A DNA stretch of 64,000 nt from Trinickia dabaoshanensis (GCF_002879885.1 NZ_PNYA01000012.1:141012-205011), one strand, 5' to 3'; counted from the stretch's first letter, positions 1 through 15,597 are shown. Translations and numbers: made by a program. The notes: generated from the sequence alone by a model not told the origin.

Positions 1-1
1 G

Positions 2-1195
2 TACGACGGCCACGATTTCGAGGGCTACTGGCGCGTGAACACGTGGCTCGCGCAGCAACTCGTGCCGCTGCTGCGTCCCGACGACGTGATCTGGGTGCAC
101 GACTATCACCTGATTCCGTTCGCGCAGGCGTTGCGCGCGGCCGGGGTCGAGAATCGCATCGGCTTTTTCCTGCATATCCCCTTTCCGGCCGCCCAGGTGC
201 TGCTTGCGGTGCCGCCGCATCGCGCGCTCGTCGAGGCGCTCTGCTCGTTCGATTTGCTCGGGTTTCAAACTCAGGCGGACGTCCGGGCGTTTTGCGACTA
301 CGTGGTCCATGAAGCCGGCGGCGAGATCGAGGGCGGGCTGCACGCCGCGACGTTCATTGCGGGTTCGCCCGCGCGGGTGCGCGCCTTTGGGCGCTCGCTT
401 CGCGCGGCGGCCTATCCTATCGGCGTGTATCCCGACGAAATCGCGCAACTCGCCAAAGCCGGGGCGCGCGGCAAGTCCGTGCGCATGATGCGCCAGACGC
501 TGCATGAGCGAAAACTGATCATGAGCGTCGATCGGCTCGATTATTCGAAAGGGCTCGTGGAGCGTTTCCGAGCGTTCGAGCGCTTGCTCGATCATGTACC
601 GGCGTACCGCAACAACGTGTCGTACGTCCAGATCGCGCCGCCCACGCGGGCCGACATGCATGCCTACCAGGACATCCGGCTGCGGCTCGAATCGGAACTC
701 GGGCGTATCAACGGCCGCTTCGCGGAACTCGACTGGACGCCGATTCGCTACATCCATCGGCAGTACGAGCGCTCGGTGCTGGCGGCGTTGTTCCGGCAAT
801 CGCATGTCGGGTACGTCACGCCGTTGCGCGACGGAATGAATCTCGTCGCCAAGGAATACGTGTCCGCGCAAGACCCTGACGATCCCGGCGTGCTGGTGCT
901 GTCGCGATTCGCCGGCGCCGCGGACGAATTGACGGGTGCGCTCATCGTCAACCCGATCGACATCGACGGGATGGCGCAGGCGCTCGCTCAGGCGCTGTCG
1001 ATGCCGCTCGCGGAGCGGCGTGCGCGCTACCGCGACATGATTGCCCAGTTGCGCAGCAACAATGTCTCGGTCTGGCGCGATACGTTCTTGCGCGACCTGG
1101 CGCACGAGCACGGCCGGCGGCCGGCGGCGGGCCCGCCGGGCGGGAAGGGCGCGCCGGCGCGCGCGAAGACGGCTCGCAAACGCGTGGCCGCGTAA
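2..1195 (+). CDS. otsA: Trehalose-6-phosphate synthase, 5'-truncated by window edge
   Basis: The reading frame is already open at the first bases, so the N-terminus (roughly 80-90 residues compared with the ~470-residue E. coli enzyme) lies outside the window. About 397 residues are visible. The enzyme is a GT20 glycosyltransferase that joins UDP-glucose and glucose-6-phosphate to make trehalose-6-phosphate, an osmoprotectant precursor in the cytoplasm. Diagnostic segments are VIWVHDYHL early, VDRLDYSKGL near the middle and the donor-site loop PLRDGMNLVAKEY. The C-terminus ends in a Pro/Gly/Arg/Lys-rich tail that is not part of the catalytic fold. No otsB phosphatase follows; any partner must be upstream of the window. 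The identity is secure. Confidence 0.93.
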   Translation, partial: YDGHDFEGYWRVNTWLAQQLVPLLRPDDVIWVHDYHLIPFAQALRAAGVENRIGFFLHIPFPAAQVLLAVPPHRALVEALCSFDLLGFQTQADVRAFCDYVVHEAGGEIEGGLHAATFIAGSPARVRAFGRSLRAAAYPIGVYPDEIAQLAKAGARGKSVRMMRQTLHERKLIMSVDRLDYSKGLVERFRAFERLLDHVPAYRNNVSYVQIAPPTRADMHAYQDIRLRLESELGRINGRFAELDWTPIRYIHRQYERSVLAALFRQSHVGYVTPLRDGMNLVAKEYVSAQDPDDPGVLVLSRFAGAADELTGALIVNPIDIDGMAQALAQALSMPLAERRARYRDMIAQLRSNNVSVWRDTFLRDLAHEHGRRPAAGPPGGKGAPARAKTARKRVAA

Positions 1196-1203
1196 GCCGG
1201 AAA

Positions 1204-1240
1204 CGACAAGGCCCGGTGCATCGCGCACCGGGCCTTGTCG
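1204..1240. terminator. Bidirectional hairpin between converging genes
   Basis: A perfect 16-bp inverted repeat (1204-1219 with 1225-1240, 5-nt loop) sits in the short gap between otsA and the converging ABC transporter gene. It lacks a clear T tract but its position suggests a shared terminator. Confidence 0.6.
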
Positions 1241-1256
1241 CTCGAGCGGGTGCCGC

Positions 1257-3125
1257 TTAGGCGACGTGCTCGTCGATCTTGCGTCCGCCGGAGTGCGGCA
1301 GCAGGGCTTTGCCGTGCTGTTTGGTCAGCAGATCGCGATAGATGCCGGGACGATTGCGCAGCGCTTCGGGCGTGCCGTCGTCGATGACTTTACCCGCGCT
1401 CATGACGATGATGCGGTCGAAGTGTTGCAGTGTCGACAAGCGGTGCGCGATCGCGATCACGGTGCGCCCGACCATGAGGCGGTCGAGTGCTTGTTGGATC
1501 GCTTCTTCGGATGCGCTGTCGAGCGCCGAGGTGGCTTCGTCGAGCAACAGGATCGGGGCGTTTTTCAAAATGGCGCGGGCGATGGCGATCCGTTGGCGCT
1601 GGCCGCCCGAAAGCTTGACGCCGCGGTCGCCGACGATCGTGTCGAAGCCGTCGGGCATCGCCTCGATGAAATCCGTGCAGCGCGCTTCACGCGCGGCGGC
1701 ATGCACTTCTTCGCGCGTGGCCTCGGGCCGGCCGTAGGCGATGTTCTCGTACACAGTCCGATGAAAGAGCGCGATGTCCTGAGGGACGAGCGCAATCGTA
1801 TGGCGCAGGCTGTCTTGCGTGATGGCGCCGATATCTTGTCCGTCGATCCGGATCGAGCCGCCTTGCGTGTCGTAAAAGCGTTGCAGCAGCGCGAGCACGG
1901 TCGATTTGCCCGCGCCCGACTTGCCGACGAGCCCCACGCGCTGGCCGGCTTCGATGTGCAGATCGAACTGATCGAGGATGGGTTTGCGGCGCGGGTAGGC
2001 GAACGTCACGCCCTCGAAGTCGACGCGTCCGCCGTGCGCGACGAGCGGCACGGCATCTTCGCGATCGGGCATCCCATGCGGTTGCAGCAGCGTCTTGACG
2101 GCTTCGGCGAGCCGCGCGATGTGCTGCGTCACGTCGACGAGGGCGACGGCGAGATCGCGCGTTCCGTGCAGAATCGTAAAGCCGAGCGAACTCGTGAGCA
2201 CGATGTCGCCGGAGGTTGCGCGGCCCTGCGTCCATAGCCAGAGCGCCCAGCCGAGCAATCCGGCCGACAACAGCGCGGTGATGACCGCATGCAACAGCCG
2301 CAGCCGTTCCAAGTACAGCAGACTCTGCTGGCGCGCATCCATCTCTGCCTTGACCGTTTCGCCGAAACGCCGCTGTTCGCGAAACGTCATACCGAAGGCG
2401 CGCACGAGGCCCATGTTGCCGATGACGTCCACCAGCTCGCCGTCCACGGCCGCGGCCTTCGTGGCGAAATTGTGGTGCCGCGACGAGCCGCGCCCGGCGA
2501 GCTTGAACAGCACCACGGCGAGCACACCGGAGCACAGCAAGAGACTGCCCGCCATGACGGGGTTGACCGTCACGATCATGACGATCGCGCCGATCACGGC
2601 GATGCACGGCGGCAGGACGTTCCACGCCATCGTGTTTTCGGACGTGTAGACCGCGTTCGACGTCGCCGTGATGCGGCTGGCGATGGTGCCCGGTTGCCGC
2701 TCGGAGAAGTAGGTCGGCGAGTGGCCGGTCAAGTACTGGAACAAATCGCGCCGCAAGTCGCCCGTCACGTGGACGAACGCATGGGCGGCGACCCAGCCGC
2801 CGATACGCCAAAGCAAGTTGTCGGCCGCGATGAGGCCCACGAGGATCGCGAAGGCGCCCCAGAGCGGGCCGGGGTGGTCGCGGCCCATGCCGAGCACGTC
2901 GATCAGATGCTTGATCGCGTATTGCGAGGCGAGCGCGCACATGACGGCGGCGAAGACGCTCGCCAGCACGATCGTGTGGGAAACGGGATGGCGCCGGATG
3001 TAACTGAGCAAGAACGCGAGCGGACGGTCGGCATAGCTCGAGAGCCGGGCGTTGCGCGCATTACGTTCGGCGACGGTCAAATGTTCCAATTGTGGTTCGT
3101 GCGAGGCACGCGAAGCGAGTGTCAT
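1257..3125 (-). CDS. ABC transporter, fused permease/ATPase (MsbA-like exporter half)
   Basis: This inner-membrane half-transporter of 622 residues has an N-terminal six-helix ABC_membrane domain (about residues 50-330) and a C-terminal ATPase. In the ATPase I see Walker A GKSGAGKST near residue 400, signature LSGGQRQR near 504, Walker B ILLLDEATSALD near 525 and an IAHRL H-loop. It should dimerise and export a lipid, peptide or drug; the substrate cannot be read from sequence. The frame stays open about 440 bases further upstream, but that extension has no family similarity, so I start at the methionine at 3125 (an alternative lies 9 bases upstream at 3134). It converges on otsA and is probably monocistronic. 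Confidence 0.88.
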   Translation of the reverse strand: MTLASRASHEPQLEHLTVAERNARNARLSSYADRPLAFLLSYIRRHPVSHTIVLASVFAAVMCALASQYAIKHLIDVLGMGRDHPGPLWGAFAILVGLIAADNLLWRIGGWVAAHAFVHVTGDLRRDLFQYLTGHSPTYFSERQPGTIASRITATSNAVYTSENTMAWNVLPPCIAVIGAIVMIVTVNPVMAGSLLLCSGVLAVVLFKLAGRGSSRHHNFATKAAAVDGELVDVIGNMGLVRAFGMTFREQRRFGETVKAEMDARQQSLLYLERLRLLHAVITALLSAGLLGWALWLWTQGRATSGDIVLTSSLGFTILHGTRDLAVALVDVTQHIARLAEAVKTLLQPHGMPDREDAVPLVAHGGRVDFEGVTFAYPRRKPILDQFDLHIEAGQRVGLVGKSGAGKSTVLALLQRFYDTQGGSIRIDGQDIGAITQDSLRHTIALVPQDIALFHRTVYENIAYGRPEATREEVHAAAREARCTDFIEAMPDGFDTIVGDRGVKLSGGQRQRIAIARAILKNAPILLLDEATSALDSASEEAIQQALDRLMVGRTVIAIAHRLSTLQHFDRIIVMSAGKVIDDGTPEALRNRPGIYRDLLTKQHGKALLPHSGGRKIDEHVA

Positions 3126-3853
3126 CAAAAGCATAGTCTGCGTGTGGCGTACCGGCAGCCAATCTCGAGTAATAACGAGATAGCGCGGCACGCCGCCATT
3201 GTAAACATCCGCGGAACTTCCCCGGGGCTTCACGACGAGCGTTGGATATGCACAACGCCGATTTGCGGCGGCGCATCGTCCCGGTTCCATGGAGCAAGTT
3301 CGGTGCGCGTCTCGAACGAAAGGTCGATCGAAGCTAACCGTAATTTTCCGATACAATAGCCGGTTATGTCCAAATGCCTCGGGGATTGTCGCATTTGGGG
3401 GCTGGATCAGATCGCTTGGCGTCGCCAAGGCGCCGATCAATCGTGGCGCCGTGCACGGAACTCGTGCGGCGGCTCGGCCGGGACGGTCGCCGCGCTCGGT
3501 GCTTCGGGCTACTGTAGGCGCCGTGGGGCCTGCCGTGTCGGGCGAAATGTATCCGGCTTGTAACAACGTAAAGAGTTTGAAATCTCCTGCGGCGCAGCAT
3601 GAAACCGGTCGGATAATCGATCCGGGTTTGCCCTAGGAGAATTTGACGTGCGCCGTCAACGTTTGGGCGAGCCGCACGTTTAACGACTGTGGCGCGTAGC
3701 CCCAAGATCGATCGAGCAGTGTCGTCGGCGGCCAAGGGCGAATCGCACCCGTTCCCGGAGGGATGGGTTGCTGCGGCCTGATGCTGAAGCGGGCGATTCG
3801 CTTCCAAAAAACGTCAATACATTTGCCTGAATTTTTATTAGGAGTTCATCACT
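3126..3853. other. Long intergenic region without a supported gene
   Basis: I see no convincing coding sequence. Open frames here are short and lack family features. A TACAAT hexamer at 3352-3357 could be a rightward -10 box, but the -35 is poor. An AGGAG ribosome-binding site lies at 3840-3844 before the glycosyltransferase. Confidence 0.5.
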
Positions 3854-4918
3854 ATGCGGATCGCTCAAATCGCTCCTTTGCACGAAGCGGTTCCTCCGAA
3901 GCTCTACGGCGGAACGGAGCGCGTGGTGTCGTATTTGACGGAAGCCCTCGTCGAACTCGGCCACGACGTGACGTTGTTCGCGAGCGGCGATTCGATCACC
4001 TCGGCGAAGCTCGAAGCGTTCTGGCCGCAAGCCCTGCGTCTCGATCCTTCGATCCGCGACACGATGGCTCCCCACATGCTGTTGCTCGAGGAAGTGCGTC
4101 GCCGCGCCGACGAATTCGACGTGCTGCACTTTCATATCGACTATTACCCGTTCTCGCTGTTCTCGCGTCAGCCGGTGCCGCACCTGACCACGCTGCACGG
4201 CCGTCTCGATCTGCCTGAATTGCAGCCGATCTTCAATACGTTCAACGAAGTGCCCGTGGTGTCGATCTCGGACAACCAGCGTATGCCGCTGCCGCAGGCA
4301 AGCTGGCTCTCGACGGTCTATCACGGCCTGCCCGAGAACCTGCTGACGCCGCGCAAGGATATCGAGCCGAGCTACTTGGCGTTCCTCGGCCGCATTTCGC
4401 CGGAGAAGCGCGTGGACACGGCCATTCGCATCGCCGAAAAAGCCGGCATGAAGATCAAGATCGCCGCGAAGCTCGACAAGGCCGACCGCGCCTACTACGA
4501 AGAGCAGATCAAGCCGCTGTTCGCGCTGCCGCACGTCGAATACATCGGCGAAATCAGCGAATCGGAGAAGGCCGAGTTCCTGGGCGGCGCCCATGCGCTG
4601 CTGTTCCCGATCGATTGGCCGGAGCCCTTCGGTCTCGTCATGATCGAGGCGATGGCTTGCGGCACGCCCGTTATCGCGTTCAAGCGCGGTTCGGTACCTG
4701 AAGTCATCGAAAACGGCGTGTCGGGCTTCGTCGTGGAAGACGAACTGTCGGCCGTGGCCGCCGTCAAGCGTCTGTCGTCGCTACCGCGCGAGACGGTGCG
4801 CAAGGCTTTCGAAGCGCGCTTCACGTCGAAGGTCATGGCGCAGAACTACCTTGCGTCGTACGAAAACCTGCTGCGTCAAAAGCGCCGCACGGTGCTGCGC
4901 GAAGTCGCCGCCGGTTAA
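3854..4918 (+). CDS. Glycosyltransferase family 4 protein
   Basis: This 354-residue GT-B protein is of the GT4 type, which transfers a sugar from a nucleotide-sugar to an unknown acceptor. The N-terminus MRIAQIAPLHEAVPPKLYGG has the glycine-rich donor-side loop and GGTERVV. The second Rossmann half shows FLGRISPEKRVDTAI and the conserved pair WPEPFGLVMIEAMACGTPVI, which carries the E-x7-E motif, followed by GSVPEVI. An AGGAG site 9-10 bases upstream fixes the ATG. It stands alone, with a strong double hairpin behind it. Orthologues are often near trehalose or glycogen genes, and otsA is close by, but a role in that pathway is only a guess. Confidence 0.85.
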   Translation: MRIAQIAPLHEAVPPKLYGGTERVVSYLTEALVELGHDVTLFASGDSITSAKLEAFWPQALRLDPSIRDTMAPHMLLLEEVRRRADEFDVLHFHIDYYPFSLFSRQPVPHLTTLHGRLDLPELQPIFNTFNEVPVVSISDNQRMPLPQASWLSTVYHGLPENLLTPRKDIEPSYLAFLGRISPEKRVDTAIRIAEKAGMKIKIAAKLDKADRAYYEEQIKPLFALPHVEYIGEISESEKAEFLGGAHALLFPIDWPEPFGLVMIEAMACGTPVIAFKRGSVPEVIENGVSGFVVEDELSAVAAVKRLSSLPRETVRKAFEARFTSKVMAQNYLASYENLLRQKRRTVLREVAAG

Positions 4919-4929
4919 GTCGCGATCAT

Positions 4930-5015
4930 GCGTCGGGCTTCTCGCCCGACGCGGCTCGCCGCTCACCTCGGCACACGCCCCGCCTGCCTTGCGGCACGCG
5001 GGGCGTGTCGTTTTT
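4930..5015 (+). terminator. Double hairpin terminator
   Basis: There is a 9-bp perfect stem at 4930-4952, followed by an 11-bp perfect stem (4973-4983 with 4998-5008) running into a T5 tract at 5011-5015. The second is a classical Rho-independent terminator for the glycosyltransferase gene. Confidence 0.85.
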
Positions 5016-5151
5016 ATCGTCCGGTGGCAAGTTTTTCCGGCAAGAATTCGTGTTTCGCGCGTTCGCCGAAAGTGGGAAGCCGGCGCTCAAGTCCCTATAA
5101 TGCTGCTGCCGCGAAAAGGGCGGCGAGAACGATTGACCTTAGGAGAGCGTC

Positions 5152-5970
5152 TTGGCGAGAGCGAACCCCACGCGCACGGATCCGGCACCCGGTGCCGGCA
5201 CGATGTTCACGCTGCGCGCCATCGGTCTCGTCTTGCTCGCGCGTTGGCTCTATTCCATGTCGCAGATGGGCTACGGCGAATCGCTGTCGGCCATGGCCTC
5301 CTCACCTTGGGCCTCGATCAACGGCGTCTTTTTGTTCTTGCTGATCGTGTTGCCCGGCGCGCGGGCGCGCGCGGAGCGTCCGTTTCACCCGCTTCCGCAA
5401 TGGCTGCGGCAGGCCTTGCGGCTGTTCGCGTTCTTGTGTCTGCTATTTGCGATCTGGTCGATCGGCGTTTTCGTCTGGGCGGCCGGCGGCCGCCGAACCG
5501 TCAATGCGATTACCGAAACGAACGGCTGGCTCGTCGCCGCGCCCGCGCTGTATGCAGCCGTGCTTTGGATTTGCCGTCCGCGCGCGTTGTGGCGTACCAA
5601 CGCCGCGGCGAGGCGCTTCGCGATCGGCCGCTATGCCGTGTCGCTCGATGCGGCGACGCGCACGGTCGTCGTCTGGGTGGAAAGCCGCAAGCTCGGGCAG
5701 TACGATGCACGGGAGCTTTCCGTCAAATGGCCCGCCGCCTCGGCGATCGAACGCGAGCGTCCAGTCGCGTATGCGCCGGCGGCCCGCACGCAGGGCGGCG
5801 AGACCGGGGCCCGCACGCACGGTTGGGCACGGCGTTCGCAAGTAGAGTTGCTGTGGGATTCGCCGGCCGCGGTCGGTCACAATCGGCAAACGGTTTTTCG
5901 GGCGACGCTCGCGACGGAAGGCGATCGAAGCGCGGCGCATGCGCTCGACGCGACGCTGCGTCAGGTCTGA
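5152..5970 (+). CDS. Hypothetical integral membrane protein
   Basis: I do not recognise a named family. The 272-residue product begins at a TTG preceded by AGGAGA at 5141-5146. It shows about four hydrophobic segments in the first 150 residues (near 20-38, 55-70, 88-112 and 125-142). A cytosolic or periplasmic C-terminal half follows, rich in Arg, Ala and Glu. The short N-terminal leader before the first helix is polar and not a cleavable signal. A DUF488 gene follows 50 bases later on the same strand, so the two may be cotranscribed. GC-rich codon use matches the neighbours. Confidence 0.7.
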   Translation: MARANPTRTDPAPGAGTMFTLRAIGLVLLARWLYSMSQMGYGESLSAMASSPWASINGVFLFLLIVLPGARARAERPFHPLPQWLRQALRLFAFLCLLFAIWSIGVFVWAAGGRRTVNAITETNGWLVAAPALYAAVLWICRPRALWRTNAAARRFAIGRYAVSLDAATRTVVVWVESRKLGQYDARELSVKWPAASAIERERPVAYAPAARTQGGETGARTHGWARRSQVELLWDSPAAVGHNRQTVFRATLATEGDRSAAHALDATLRQV

Positions 5971-6020
5971 GCGCGCGCCGCGGTACTCGAGTTCGCGCCG
6001 CGCTAGGGCGAGGGCCAACA

Positions 6021-6398
6021 ATGTCTGTGAAGCAGAGTCGAATCGATATCGCCCGGGCGTACGACCCGCCCGGGTCCGATAGCGGGACGCGCGTTTTGGT
6101 GGACCGCATGTGGCCGCGCGGCGTCAGCAAGGAATCGCTGGGCATCGAGGCGTGGTTGCGCGACGTCGCGCCGAGCACGGCGTTGCGGCGTTGGTTCGGG
6201 CACGATCCCGCGCGCTGGGAAGAATTTCAAACGCGCTACCGGGCCGAGCTCGACGCTAATCCCGCGTCCTGGCAGCCGCTTCTCGACGCCGCCGAGCGCG
6301 GGCCCGTCACGCTAGTTTTCGGCGCGCGCGACCGCGAGCACAATCAAGCGGTCGTGCTTCGCGCCTACCTCGCGCGTAAGCTCGCCCATCATCATTGA
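6021..6398 (+). CDS. DUF488 family protein
   Basis: This is a compact 125-residue protein. It has the family hallmarks: an N-terminal RAYDPPG, then GTRVLVDRMWPRGVSKE with the conserved DRMWPRG signature, a WFGHDP segment, and VTLVFGARDREHNQA near the C-terminus. DUF488 proteins are small, cytoplasmic and biochemically uncharacterised; some are adjacent to DNA-repair or metal-related genes. A much longer frame is open upstream, but it overlaps the preceding membrane-protein gene, and only the part from the ATG at 6021 matches the family. The next gene, a uracil-DNA glycosylase homologue, follows after about 30 bases and may share a transcript. Confidence 0.85.
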   Translation: MSVKQSRIDIARAYDPPGSDSGTRVLVDRMWPRGVSKESLGIEAWLRDVAPSTALRRWFGHDPARWEEFQTRYRAELDANPASWQPLLDAAERGPVTLVFGARDREHNQAVVLRAYLARKLAHHH

Positions 6399-6429
6399 AA
6401 TATCGACTGCTTCTCGTCCCGTCTTGTCG

Positions 6430-7050
6430 ATGTCCTCCTCGCCCCGCGTCACATTGCCATCGCTGCTCGCCGAAATCCGCGCGTGCCGCGCTTGCGAAGC
6501 GCATTTGCCGCATGGGCCGAGGCCCGTCTTGCAAGTGGGGCGCGATGCCCGGGTGCTCGTCATCGGGCAGGCACCCGGTGCGCGCGTGCACGCCTCGGGA
6601 ATCCCGTGGGACGACAAGAGCGGCGAGCGCTTGCGCGAATGGCTGGGGATCGGTCCTGACCGCTTCTACGATCCGAGCGCGATCGCACTCGTGCCGATGG
6701 GATATTGCTATCCGGGACGCGGCGCGTCGGGCGACTTGCCGCCGCGGCGGGAATGCGCCGAACTATGGCTCGACCGCGTGCTGGCGCAAATGCCCGGCAT
6801 CGAGTTGACGTTGCTCGTCGGCGCCTATGCGCAACGGCGATTTCTCGGCGATGAGCGGCGCGCGAGTCTGACCGAGACGGTTGCGGCGTGGCGCGACTAT
6901 GGGCCGTCGCGTATGCCGTTGCCCCATCCATCGCCGCGCAATCAAGGCTGGTTCAAACACCATCCTTGGTTCGAGCGGGAGTTGCTGCCCGTGCTCAAGG
7001 AGCGCGTGGCGAAGGCGCTGCGCGGGAAACCGCTCGCCTCGACGCTGTGA
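6430..7050 (+). CDS. Uracil-DNA glycosylase family protein
   Basis: This 206-residue member of the UDG superfamily (COG1573-like) is predicted to excise uracil or a related base from DNA. The motif-1 region reads VIGQAPGARVHASGIPWDD, and the DNA-intercalation/catalytic His segment reads HPSPRNQGW near residue 178. An N-terminal CRACEAH pair of cysteines resembles the first half of the Fe-S ligand set of family 4, but I do not see a complete four-cysteine arrangement, so cluster binding is doubtful. A TTG six bases upstream (6424) is an alternative start; no strong ribosome-binding site decides between them. Confidence 0.82.
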   Translation: MSSSPRVTLPSLLAEIRACRACEAHLPHGPRPVLQVGRDARVLVIGQAPGARVHASGIPWDDKSGERLREWLGIGPDRFYDPSAIALVPMGYCYPGRGASGDLPPRRECAELWLDRVLAQMPGIELTLLVGAYAQRRFLGDERRASLTETVAAWRDYGPSRMPLPHPSPRNQGWFKHHPWFERELLPVLKERVAKALRGKPLASTL

Positions 7051-7319
7051 TCGAGCCAAACGCGAGCATCGCGCGCGAGTAGGCGAGTAGGTCTCCCGCC
7101 CCGTATTTCCGTCAGTGGCTGTCACTAATTTATCTCCCCGCCGCGACCAATCTTGGCTCCGGCGCGTATCGGCGGGGCTTTCCTCGAACAAAGCTAGACG
7201 GGCGAAGCGCGAGCCGGCCAATTCGGCCGCGCAGGACTATCATGGCACCCCTGGCGCGCTGTCTTATCTCGAATGACGGCGTGCATCGTTCCGTATAGCG
7301 CGTAGAAAGGACACGTCCC

Positions 7320-13232
<5,913 letters not shown>

Positions 13233-13313
13233 TGGCGCTTCGTCGTAGGCTGAGTTCCGCGTAGCGCGGGACCCAGTCTTTCCATTATTCCCCGGCCCGG
13301 ACGGAAACCCGCC

Positions 13314-14585
13314 TCAAGCCTCGCCGGCGAGTTCCGGGGCGGGGGCGGGTATGGTCGGCGCGACGGACGCATTGCCCGGCACCGGGGCGCCGCGCACGTA
13401 TCCCACCCAGACGAGTGCCAATGACGCCAGGGTCACCGACACCCAACCGTTGACCCCGTAGCCGACGATGTGGCCCGCCGCATCGGTGGAGAGCATCAGC
13501 CCACCAAGCCACGCGCCACAGCCCGTTCCCAGCGATTGCACCGCACCGTTGGCGCTCAAGAACGCGCCGCGGTGTTGTGCGTCGGGCACCGTCGTCAGGA
13601 TCGCCTGCATCGGCACGATGCGTCCGGAAGAGATGATGAGGAGCAGCGCAAACCCCGGCACGATGATCGAAAAAGGTACATCGGGCAGATGGGTGAGGGC
13701 GAGGATCGGCACTAGCACCAGCACGCCGAAAATGCGGAACACGGTGCGGTGCCCGATTCGATCGGCGAGTCTGCCGATCGCGCGCGACGTGAAGAACGTG
13801 GCCGCGCCGCCTGCCATGTAAAGCCAGGAGATACGGCTCGGCGCGATGCCGTGATTCGACACTAGCATCGGCGAAATGAATGGGATCACGAGCATGTGCC
13901 CGAGCATGGTCACAAACGTCAACGCGAAAGCCCGCACGTGGCGCGGATAGGTCAGCAGGCGCGCGAGCGCGGGAAGCGTTTCGGCCAGCGTCGGCTGTAC
14001 GTTCGTCAAGTGCTCGTCGAGCGGGGGCAAAATGCGCAAGGTGACGAATGCGATGGTCACGGTTAGCACGCCGAGCAGCCAAAACGGCGCCGACCAGTGG
14101 AAGTAGGCCCCCAGCATGACGCCGGCCGGTACCCCGGCGATCGCGGCCATCGAAAACCCGGTCATGATGATGCCGGTGGCGCTGCCGCGTCTTTGAGCGG
14201 GGACGATATCGGCCACGATCGCCATCACGCCGGCGCCGAGCACGCCACCCGTCAGACCCGCGAACGCGCGGCTCGCGAGCAGCAGCGGATAGCTCGTCGC
14301 GCAGGCGCAAGCGATGTTCGACAGCGCGAACAGCAGATAGGCGGCGAGCAGCAGCTTGCGTCGATCGAACCGATCGATATAGGTCGCGGCGAGCAAAGCC
14401 GAGAGTCCGGAGCACCACGAGTAAGCGGAGACGGCGGCCGCGAATTTCGCCGGCGAGATGCCGAAGGCCGTCATGATTTGGGGGCCGAGCGGCATCATCA
14501 CCATGAAATCCATGATGAGCGTGAATTGAACGAGCGCGAGTAGCCAAATTAGACTTTGCTCGCGCTTTTGAGGCAAGGCATACAT
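13314..14585 (-). CDS. MFS transporter (DHA1-type drug/metabolite exporter)
   Basis: This 423-residue inner-membrane carrier has about 12 hydrophobic segments. The loop between helices 2 and 3 reads YIDRFDRRKLLL, the MFS signature A region. Helix 5 contains the glycine-rich FSMAAIAGVPAGVMLG, resembling the antiporter motif C of DHA1 exporters. It probably exchanges a small molecule for protons; the substrate is not deducible. The gene lies 87 bases downstream of the PadR-family regulator on the same strand, so an autoregulated regulator-exporter operon is likely. The AAGGA site about 14 bases before the ATG is acceptable. Confidence 0.85.
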   Translation of the reverse strand: MYALPQKREQSLIWLLALVQFTLIMDFMVMMPLGPQIMTAFGISPAKFAAAVSAYSWCSGLSALLAATYIDRFDRRKLLLAAYLLFALSNIACACATSYPLLLASRAFAGLTGGVLGAGVMAIVADIVPAQRRGSATGIIMTGFSMAAIAGVPAGVMLGAYFHWSAPFWLLGVLTVTIAFVTLRILPPLDEHLTNVQPTLAETLPALARLLTYPRHVRAFALTFVTMLGHMLVIPFISPMLVSNHGIAPSRISWLYMAGGAATFFTSRAIGRLADRIGHRTVFRIFGVLVLVPILALTHLPDVPFSIIVPGFALLLIISSGRIVPMQAILTTVPDAQHRGAFLSANGAVQSLGTGCGAWLGGLMLSTDAAGHIVGYGVNGWVSVTLASLALVWVGYVRGAPVPGNASVAPTIPAPAPELAGEA

Positions 14586-14672
14586 TGTTATTGGAAATCC
14601 TTATCGATGTGCCGGTGGCGGGAGGGGGTTAGCCGCCCCCATCCCAAGTTGACGCGCGAGCGAGCCTGAGCG

Positions 14673-15428
14673 TTACAGGTTCGCGCCTTCGGGAGCCGGA
14701 CCGGCAGCCGGCTTACCCTCGATTTCCGCCGCGGCGCGCAGCAAGATATCGGCGACGCGTTGTTGTTCGCTCGCGTCCGCATCGAGGCGCCGGAGCAAGG
14801 CCAGCTTCAGCGCGTACTTCGCTTGGCGCAGCTTCGGATGCCAACCGGCATCGCGGCCGCCGTCATCGTCGTCTTCGGCTGCGTAGGCGCGCCGCATCGT
14901 CTCCATCTTATGCGCGACGAAACTCAGCTTGGCGAGAATCATGTCGACCTGATCCTTGTTTGCCGCCAGATGCGCGCGGCCCGCGTCCGCGATCTCGTAG
15001 CGCTTGCGGTTGCCTTCCTGCTGGACGGTCACGAACCCCAATTCCTCGAGGTACGTCAGCGCAGGGTAGACCATGCCGGGACTGGGCGCATAGAACCCGT
15101 TCGAACGCGTTTCGAGCGCTTTGATGAGTTCGTACCCGTGACGAGGCGTTTCGGCGATCAATACGAGCAACATCAACTGCAAGTCCTCGCCGCTGAATTT
15201 CCGGCCGCGCGTAAAGCTGTCGTCGTCGCCGAATCCGCGCTCGCCGCGGCCGCCCCAAAACGAAGCCCCACCGCCGTGGCCATGGCGATGCCGCCCGACC
15301 GCATGCCAGATGTCATGCAAGAACCTACGGTCGTCGTGCTGACCGCGATGGCCGTGGCCGCGCGCATGGGCATGGTGCTGTTCGATCAGCCCGAGATGAC
15401 GCTGAAAATCGTGGAAGCGATGTCGCAT
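14673..15428 (-). CDS. PadR-family regulator with His-rich N-terminal extension (YqjI-like)
   Basis: This is a 251-residue cytoplasmic transcription factor. Residues about 75-165 form the PadR winged helix (LMLLVLIAETPRHGYELIK, then SPGMVYPALTYLEELG). The C-terminal helical part is the dimerisation region. The first 52 residues contain 14 histidines, an arrangement like E. coli YqjI, a nickel-responsive PadR protein. That similarity is inferred from architecture, not from alignment. The gene is divergent from manganese catalase, and the shared intergenic region carries two copies of TATCTAAAGATA about 30 bases upstream of this start. The MFS exporter gene follows on the same strand. Confidence 0.88.
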   Translation of the reverse strand: MRHRFHDFQRHLGLIEQHHAHARGHGHRGQHDDRRFLHDIWHAVGRHRHGHGGGASFWGGRGERGFGDDDSFTRGRKFSGEDLQLMLLVLIAETPRHGYELIKALETRSNGFYAPSPGMVYPALTYLEELGFVTVQQEGNRKRYEIADAGRAHLAANKDQVDMILAKLSFVAHKMETMRRAYAAEDDDDGGRDAGWHPKLRQAKYALKLALLRRLDADASEQQRVADILLRAAAEIEGKPAAGPAPEGANL

Positions 15429-15456
15429 GGGAGTATCCCCCGTGTCAGTGAATATG

Positions 15457-15482
15457 TATCTAAAGATATATATCTAAAGATA
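15457..15482. promoter_or_regulatory. Candidate PadR operator: tandem TATCTAAAGATA
   Basis: Two identical 12-mers start at 15457 and 15471, 14 bp apart. Each is a TATC/GATA inverted repeat, and their junction forms the perfect palindrome AGATATATATCT (15464-15475). The sites lie between the divergent PadR gene and the manganese catalase gene, in otherwise GC-rich DNA. Confidence 0.55.
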
Positions 15483-15597
15483 GAAAGTCAAGGCGGTCTG
15501 GCCGGGGTGGGGTGCGAGTGCGGGTCGGTGGCGGGAATGGTCGTTGCGGACGAAGCCGAGCGGCAGATCGTTCAACCAAGACCACAAAGGAGGTCCC

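Noticed and set aside
3289..3636. A 115-codon frame in the gap before the glycosyltransferase gene
   Set aside because: No ribosome-binding site, no family features and overlapping frames in both directions of similar length.
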